Below, piece by piece: positions 22,543 through 26,824 of a stretch of DNA of 26,824 nt (positions are counted from its first letter, which is position 1; the number at the start of each line of letters is the position of its first letter). Both the position numbers and the translations under genes were made by a program. Below the pieces are notes generated by a model. It did no database searches, had not been told where the DNA came from, and saw only the letters and a list, made by a program, of their open reading frames with translations. The DNA comes from a virus. The stretch is from IMG/VR virus record IMGVR_UViG_3300006802_000452, positions 1 to 26,824 of that record; one strand, given 5' to 3'.

Positions 22543-24075
22543 TTAAAAATCTTCATAATCTACAATCCCCATGCTTGACTCTTGAGATGTATTAATTTGC
22601 ATTGCTTTACAAGAACCAGAAGCATACTTGGCCGTGTAGTAAGCAATCATTAAAGCCTCGGCATGATCGGGTGAAGGTATGCCTTTCTTTTTCATTTTCT
22701 CTTTACTTACAATTATAAGCTTTCCTTGTCTTGTGATTTCGTACTTGATATTTAAAAGGTCAGCTTTGATATTATCTAGGTCGCTGGTCTCGATAGTGGA
22801 TTCGGATAAATCAATATTACCTTCTTTAAATTCACGAGCCAAAGCGAAGTGCATTTCAGCCTTAATATTATCAAAGTCTTGAGAATTAAAAGCAGAATTA
22901 GCAGCATTGAACGCAGCGCAAGGGTAATTGTCATGACGTAGATTATCAGTAACACCGCCACCGACACCAGTATCATCTACCCCGATAGTAGTACAATCGA
23001 AATCATTAAATAATTTTTTTGCTATGTTGGCCACTTGAACCGTGTCTTTTCCTTGTACCCATTCCATATGAATGAGCTTGTTGTTTTGGTAAACACAAAA
23101 TACCGATTTATCATCTCCGAATCTCGCAACGTCAATACCAAGAACACGACCAATATTATTATTAGGTAGTTCGTTGATCGTCAATTGTGCATTCTCTACA
23201 TCAGTAGCATTATAAACGGAGTCCTCAGCCTTCTCCGGGAACCTTCCAAGAACACGAGATTGAAATAATGGATTGTCATAACCCCAATGATAGAACCTGT
23301 CAACAATCCACTTTACTGTGGTAAGGCGAGGAAATGGGATTTCTTTGTTAGGGTCTTTCTCATAAGCTTCAACTAATTTAGTCACTCCTTCTTTAGTCGG
23401 TGGAAATTCGCCATACACTTTAACATTAGGGAGGTCCAGCGAGTTAATGCTCATTACTTTCCAACCCTTCGGCTTGTTTTTACAAACACGATAAAACTCC
23501 GTACCTACATGAGTAGGATTCCCAATCGCTAGTAGTTTACAGTTCTTAGATGTTAACACCCCATAGATAGAGTCCCAAATAGCTTGTTCAACTCCGCCGG
23601 CTTCGTCAATAACAACTAATAAATCTTCGGCGTGAAATCCTTGAATTGAAGTAGCTACTTCCGTGCCTGTATCTTTACGAGGTGAAAGCCCGATAGCTTT
23701 CCATTGACTATCTAGTTTTAGTTCAGTTTGCAAACAAGCACTTGGATAAATAGTGTCTAAATATAACCTTGATTTAGAATGCTTCGCGTTAATTTCAGCC
23801 CATAAAATATTACGGACTTGTTGGGCGGTGGTAGCCGTGGTTATAACGTAAGAGTTGCGATGAGTAAATAAAAACTCTAGCACTACATCAGCGGCTAGAT
23901 AAGTTTTCCCTACTCCATGACTAGACTGAACAGCTACATAATCAAAATCCCTTAGTGCTTGTTTTATTTCTAACTGTTTTCCCCAGCATTCAGATTCTAA
24001 AACAGTATCGCCAAAATAGTTAGCTTTAGTATGGCAATCATTAAAGAATTTTTTAGCTAGGTCAGTTTGATCCAT
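22543..24075 (-). CDS. terL: Terminase large subunit
   Basis: The 510-residue protein has the ATPase and nuclease halves of the packaging motor. Walker A is SSHGVGKT (51-58), Walker B LLVVIDEAGG (152-161, Asp157/Glu158), and the coupling motif is IGNPT (184-188). The RNase H-like nuclease has the first acidic motif GIDVARFGDD (Asp315), GVDDTG (Asp367/Asp368) and a final acidic residue in SPDHAEALMIAYY (Asp470). All expected catalytic positions are present and the length is normal. The gene overlaps the small subunit by 14 bases. Confidence 0.95.
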   Translation of the reverse strand: MDQTDLAKKFFNDCHTKANYFGDTVLESECWGKQLEIKQALRDFDYVAVQSSHGVGKTYLAADVVLEFLFTHRNSYVITTATTAQQVRNILWAEINAKHSKSRLYLDTIYPSACLQTELKLDSQWKAIGLSPRKDTGTEVATSIQGFHAEDLLVVIDEAGGVEQAIWDSIYGVLTSKNCKLLAIGNPTHVGTEFYRVCKNKPKGWKVMSINSLDLPNVKVYGEFPPTKEGVTKLVEAYEKDPNKEIPFPRLTTVKWIVDRFYHWGYDNPLFQSRVLGRFPEKAEDSVYNATDVENAQLTINELPNNNIGRVLGIDVARFGDDKSVFCVYQNNKLIHMEWVQGKDTVQVANIAKKLFNDFDCTTIGVDDTGVGGGVTDNLRHDNYPCAAFNAANSAFNSQDFDNIKAEMHFALAREFKEGNIDLSESTIETSDLDNIKADLLNIKYEITRQGKLIIVSKEKMKKKGIPSPDHAEALMIAYYTAKYASGSCKAMQINTSQESSMGIVDYEDF

Positions 24076-24469
24076 CGGTTATTTTATTATCTAGCTTGTC
24101 CCATAGAGTCACATTAATATCACCTGTATGATTAATGTTTTGTAAAGGACTAAAGTCGCCTCTTTCGCCAGGGTGTCTTTCTAGCCATTCTTTAGCTGCC
24201 TTATAATCCCCGTCCTGTATATGTTTGATCCATACTTCACGAGCTTTCTCATTGACTTGACTCCTCCAATTATCTACTTTTAGACGAAGCTCGGGATCGT
24301 TCTCAAGCCACGTTTTAAATGTGGAGGCTGCTATGCCTGCTTTCATACAAGCCTTATTAACATTATTCCCTCTTAAAAAATAAGGCTTTAAAACTTCGAC
24401 AACCTTATCTTTGTCCCAAGCTTTACCCTGCTGTCTTTTAGGCTGTATTGGCTTTTCTCCTTGTGCCAT
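24062..24469 (-). CDS. terS: Terminase small subunit
   Basis: The 135-residue protein is placed just before terL and overlaps it. The N-terminal part has a helix-turn-helix (VNKACMKAGIAASTFKTWLE, residues about 37-56) and the middle a helical stretch (EVWIKHIQDGDYKAAKEWLE). The end, HTGDINVTLWDKLDNKITD, resembles the beta-forming tail of phage small terminases. It recognises viral DNA and loads it onto TerL. Its start overlaps the methyltransferase stop and TTAATA is 7 bases before the ATG. Confidence 0.85.
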   Translation of the reverse strand: MAQGEKPIQPKRQQGKAWDKDKVVEVLKPYFLRGNNVNKACMKAGIAASTFKTWLENDPELRLKVDNWRSQVNEKAREVWIKHIQDGDYKAAKEWLERHPGERGDFSPLQNINHTGDINVTLWDKLDNKITDGSN

Positions 24470-26019
24470 TAGTCATTATTAAGAAATATGTTATAGTCAA
24501 TTATTTCACCGTTACGTTTTAAAGTAATTTCTTTGTCTTCTTTTAACATGTAATTAATCCATCTTTTGATTATTATATCGCAATACTTTTCGTCTAACTC
24601 TTGACCATAGCATATACGATTAGTTTGTTCACATGCCATTAGAGTAGAACCAGAACCAAGAAAAGCGTCTAACACAATTCCACCTTTGGGGCAACTGCTC
24701 TTGATTGCTCTTGCACATAAAACTAATGGCTTAGGGGTGGCGTGTCCTCCTGCACTCAACCTTTCACTATTATTAGTTCTTTCAAAATGCCACACATTAT
24801 TCATATTGTCGTGAACATTATCAAAATATGCTCTAGTAGCATAAAATTCTTTTTTTAATTCTTCGTATTCTTTTTTTAATTCTTCGTATTCTTTTTGAAA
24901 GCTACCGTATTCTTTTTGAAAGCTACCGTATTCTTTTTGAAGCTTCGTATAATGCTCCTCGGTAATAAATGCCCACTGGGATTTTGTGAACCAGTGTGAG
25001 TACATATCAACCCCACATATTCTTTTAACATCTTTCGCTTTTAATCCTACGTCATCAGCCATCTTTTTTAACGCAAGCCGAATAGATTCCCACCCCTCAT
25101 AATAGTTATCAGAATTATTATTAAATCCCTGAACTCCACACATTACAAACAGGCACTTTTCATCAGCAAAAGGGTAACTTCTCATACTAACATCATTTTG
25201 ACCTTGACCACACCCCTTATCCCAAGTTATTAAATTTCTAAAGGATACTTTTTGGGCCTCAATCATTGGTCTCAAAATATCGCTAAAAATTTCCATTAGA
25301 GGAACGTCCCCCCCCCAACAATAGAAACTAGCGTTGTCTTTTAAGACGGTAAATTGCAGGGGTACCCAATCTTTGTTAAACTCCAGTATATTACTAAAAT
25401 TTAGATTGTCATTTAGAACCTTTTCGCCAGAAGCACTTTTATATGATACCCCATAAGGCGGATCGTTAAGCCCAAGATCAGCTTTTTCCCCATCCATTAA
25501 CTTCTCTACTGCCTTCACGTCTGTACTATCAGCACAATGTACACGGTGTCCGTTTAACTCGTATAAATCACCTAATATTGTAATAGCTTGAGTTGGTATT
25601 GCTGGGGCTTCGTCCTCTTCAACGTCTGGCTCTATTTCCTCAATATGTATCTCCAACTCGTCTAGTCTTAAATCTAAATAATCTTCTTCGTCTTTTAGCT
25701 CAATTAATATATCATTTAGCTTTACGCCTTCATATTTTCCGCTTATAGCCTGCGAGTTCATTATCACATTGAGTTTTTTCTCTTGCTTTTTGTTTAAATC
25801 TACTATATCACAATAAGCTTCTTCTATTCCTAAATCTTTCATAGCCTTTAATCTCTGATGTCCACTAATTAAAGTCATATCTTTATTTACTATTAAATTT
25901 TCACGTTGCCCAAATATCCTTAAACTTGCCTTTAATCCTTCAAGCTCTTCCTCCTCTATAATTCTAGGATTATAGTCGGCTTCTTTAATTTCTGATAATT
26001 TAATTTTTTTTAAATTCAC
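24469..26019 (-). CDS. ParB-domain DNA methyltransferase (beta class)
   Basis: The 516-residue product starts at GTG, supported by TTAATA 7 bases upstream and no suitable ATG. Residues 1-95 are a ParB/Srx-like domain with the key SGHQR motif (52-56). The methyltransferase follows with motif IV DPPYG (186-190), then the region between motifs that recognises DNA, and motif I DAFLGSGSTL (451-460). Motif IV before motif I with DPPY is the beta class that makes N6-methyladenine or N4-methylcytosine. Residues about 361-392 are a heptad coiled coil coded by tandem 21-bp repeats. Genes like this next to terminases protect phage DNA from host restriction or tag it. No restriction enzyme is visible, so it is an orphan. 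Confidence 0.88.
   Translation of the reverse strand: MNLKKIKLSEIKEADYNPRIIEEEELEGLKASLRIFGQRENLIVNKDMTLISGHQRLKAMKDLGIEEAYCDIVDLNKKQEKKLNVIMNSQAISGKYEGVKLNDILIELKDEEDYLDLRLDELEIHIEEIEPDVEEDEAPAIPTQAITILGDLYELNGHRVHCADSTDVKAVEKLMDGEKADLGLNDPPYGVSYKSASGEKVLNDNLNFSNILEFNKDWVPLQFTVLKDNASFYCWGGDVPLMEIFSDILRPMIEAQKVSFRNLITWDKGCGQGQNDVSMRSYPFADEKCLFVMCGVQGFNNNSDNYYEGWESIRLALKKMADDVGLKAKDVKRICGVDMYSHWFTKSQWAFITEEHYTKLQKEYGSFQKEYGSFQKEYEELKKEYEELKKEFYATRAYFDNVHDNMNNVWHFERTNNSERLSAGGHATPKPLVLCARAIKSSCPKGGIVLDAFLGSGSTLMACEQTNRICYGQELDEKYCDIIIKRWINYMLKEDKEITLKRNGEIIDYNIFLNND
24847..24949 (-). repeat. Five 21-bp tandem units in the methyltransferase gene
   Basis: Two copies of one 21-base unit (24847-24867, 24868-24888) are followed by two copies of a related one (24889-24909, 24910-24930) and a shortened fifth (24931-24949). 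Each unit encodes seven residues: QKEYGSF or KKEYEEL heptads. Unit number can change without breaking the frame. Units also contain runs of five or seven T's. Confidence 0.85.
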
Positions 26020-26021
26020 AA

Positions 26022-26186
26022 TTACATATTAATATTATATAAAGGCTTATCTCCCAATATATTTTCATCTACTATTTTTAATTCAATCTCAATAGTATGT
26101 AAAGCTCTCGAGTATTCAGCTTTCTTTTTTTCTAAAATATTTTTTCTATATTTCCAATATCTCTTAGGACTCATCGCCTTATCCAT
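26022..26186 (-). CDS. 54-residue basic helical protein
   Basis: The frame from ATG 26186 encodes MDKAMSPKRYWKYRKNILEK, a helix (KKKAEYSRALHTIEIELKIV) and an end VDENILGDKPLYNINM. The stop is 2 bases before the GTG of the methyltransferase. The Lys/Arg/Tyr-rich start may bind nucleic acid or partner protein. ATAACT lies 7 bases before the ATG, a near match to the start motif. Not recognised. Confidence 0.55.
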   Translation of the reverse strand: MDKAMSPKRYWKYRKNILEKKKAEYSRALHTIEIELKIVDENILGDKPLYNINM

Positions 26187-26227
26187 TGAATCAAGTTATT
26201 TGTTCAATATGATTATAGCAATAAATA

Positions 26228-26458
26228 TTAATGCTTGGCAAATTTAAGTTTTTGTTTGTCTATGAATTTTTTATATAATTTTTCCCACAACCATTCACCA
26301 TCAAAGCCGGCATGTTCTACCCATGGAGACTCAAATAGAAAAGTTTTTAAATCAAATATAGTATATTTTGTGCTTCCCTTAAAAGCGTCCGCTATGGCTT
26401 TTTCTACAACCGCACAGGCTAACTTTTTATAACCACTATTATAGTAAATATTACCCAT
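26228..26458 (-). CDS. Small conserved phage protein
   Basis: The 76-residue protein (MGNIYYNSGYKKLACAVVEK, then AIADAFKGSTKYTIFDLKTF, LFESPWVEHAGFDGEWLWEK) resembles small phage proteins of the type 'AV..AI.DA....aidFL.s.W...lg.d.e.l'. They are often near terminase genes and have no known activity. This is the first gene after the promoter at 26477-26504, the likely origin of the late operon. The partial TTAACA-like word (GTAACA) is 6 bases before the start. Confidence 0.65.
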   Translation of the reverse strand: MGNIYYNSGYKKLACAVVEKAIADAFKGSTKYTIFDLKTFLFESPWVEHAGFDGEWLWEKLYKKFIDKQKLKFAKH

Positions 26459-26476
26459 TCAATTTGTTACATTTTT

Positions 26477-26504
26477 ATTTTATCATAAAGTAGTATAGAA
26501 TCAA
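26477..26504 (-). promoter_or_regulatory. Likely promoter for the packaging/structural operon
   Basis: On the minus strand TTGATT (26504-26499), a 16-base spacer and TAAAAT (26482-26477), with TGA directly before it (extended -10). It precedes the 26458 start by about 20 bases. The hexamers match 4 and 5 of 6 consensus bases. Confidence 0.5.
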
Positions 26505-26522
26505 ATTGTTAATATATACAAT

Positions 26523-26669
26523 ATGCGAAAAAGTTTTAAAGTATGGTATATTTATAAAAATTTCAAACACATAGAAATAATCCCCGGGGATTCTATGAAA
26601 GAGATAGGCGAGTGGATTAAGGAGGCTTACGAAGGGGCTTTTATTCAAAAAATAGAGGAGTATAAATAA
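26523..26669 (+). CDS. 48-residue plus-strand protein
   Basis: ATG at 26523 opens MRKSFKVWYIYKNFKHIEII, then PGDSMKEIGEWIKEAYEGAF and IQKIEEYK. TTAATA lies 8 bases before the start. It diverges from the 26458 gene and converges on the zinc-ribbon gene, with three bases between stops. A strand-helix pattern is visible. Two antiparallel strands and a helix could be a small regulator. A perfect palindrome sits in the middle of the gene. No family recognised. Confidence 0.55.
   Translation: MRKSFKVWYIYKNFKHIEIIPGDSMKEIGEWIKEAYEGAFIQKIEEYK
26579..26592. other. GC-rich palindrome inside the plus-strand gene
   Basis: AATCCCCGGGGATT is a 14-base perfect palindrome, unusual for its CCCCGGGG core in AT-rich DNA. 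It codes for part of EIIPGDS in the plus-strand gene. It could be a protein site or a very short hairpin, or just reflect the codons. Confidence 0.35.
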
Positions 26670-26672
26670 TCT

Positions 26673-26792
26673 TTATAGTTTAATCCCTATTATGTCAAAA
26701 ATATTATTTACCTCATTATCTAGTGGCGTTTCACACTTAGGACAAAACTTTTGAGGGTTGGTTATGTTTTCTTTGCAATTAGGGCAGATCAT
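26673..26792 (-). CDS. 39-residue zinc-ribbon protein
   Basis: The frame encodes MICPNCKENITNPQKFCPKC and ETPLDNEVNNIFDIIGIKL. Cys3, Cys6, Cys17 and Cys20 are an ideal CxxC...CxxC zinc ribbon, as in bacterial zinc-ribbon domains. The ATG at 26792 has TTAACA 8 bases upstream. An ATG at 26816 is also in frame and would add eight residues (MVVINKLK). I prefer the shorter form. Small zinc ribbons in phages may bind DNA, RNA or a host polymerase part; none is shown here. Confidence 0.6.
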   Translation of the reverse strand: MICPNCKENITNPQKFCPKCETPLDNEVNNIFDIIGIKL

Positions 26793-26824
26793 TTTTAGTT
26801 TGTTAATTACCACCATCTATTGAC

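Noticed and set aside
1-26824. Recoded stop codons (TGA read as Trp or Gly), common in some uncultured hosts
   Set aside because: TGA ends the tape measure (with an ATGA overlap), the small terminase and the 11077-11508 gene exactly where standard-code ends are expected.
1-26824. tRNA genes, integrase or attachment sites
   Set aside because: No cloverleaf-like arms, no integrase-like gene and no long direct repeats of att type were found by eye.

Overview
The window is the virion-structure half of a tailed double-stranded DNA phage or prophage: packaging, capsid, connector and tail genes, nearly all on the minus strand and read from high to low coordinates. The DNA is AT-rich, roughly one third GC by eye. 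TGA is used as a stop (tape measure, small terminase, the 11077-11508 gene), so the standard bacterial code applies. Almost no gene has a Shine-Dalgarno sequence. Many starts instead carry TTAAY (mostly TTAATA or TTAACA) 6-8 bases before the start codon. This suggests a host with unusual translation initiation, but I cannot name the host. No integrase, lysis, replication or repressor gene lies in the window.

Layout in transcription order (right to left). 26824-26020 holds four small genes: a zinc ribbon, one plus-strand gene, and two small minus-strand genes. 26019-22543 holds a ParB-domain DNA methyltransferase and both terminase subunits. 22542-21825 holds three small genes, one of them a ribbon-helix-helix protein that seems to lack a normal start codon. 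21774-16770 is a Mu-like head block: DUF935-type portal, Com-like zinc finger, gpI-like protease with an internal scaffold start, DUF2190-like decoration protein and major capsid protein. 16742-11525 is a six-gene block of lectin-like, jelly-roll-like, coiled-coil and fibre proteins placed between capsid and connector genes. 11508-9341 holds connector and tail-completion genes (gp36-like, gpG-like, putative terminator).

The tail follows. First comes a 43-residue gene coupled to a 515-residue tail tube protein. Then comes a plus-strand lipoprotein 'moron' with its own strong promoter. It is followed by a tail assembly chaperone with a -1 frameshift extension, a 689-residue tape measure, a baseplate or hub protein, a small tail protein, and a fibre with six repeats of about 47 residues. 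A coiled-coil gene runs off the left edge. There is no sheath gene, and a G/GT frameshift precedes the tape measure, so the virion is best read as a siphovirus with a Mu-type head.

The genes supply motor (TerS/TerL), portal, scaffold and protease for head assembly, connectors to close the head, and tube, chaperone and tape measure to build a tail of about 100 nm (0.15 nm per tape-measure residue). Adhesins appear both at the tail tip and, by position, probably on the head. The points most worth a second look are the start-codon motif, the frameshift, the internal scaffold start, the operator-like dyads at two promoters, the lipoprotein moron, the non-ATG repressor-like gene and the putative capsid adhesion block.
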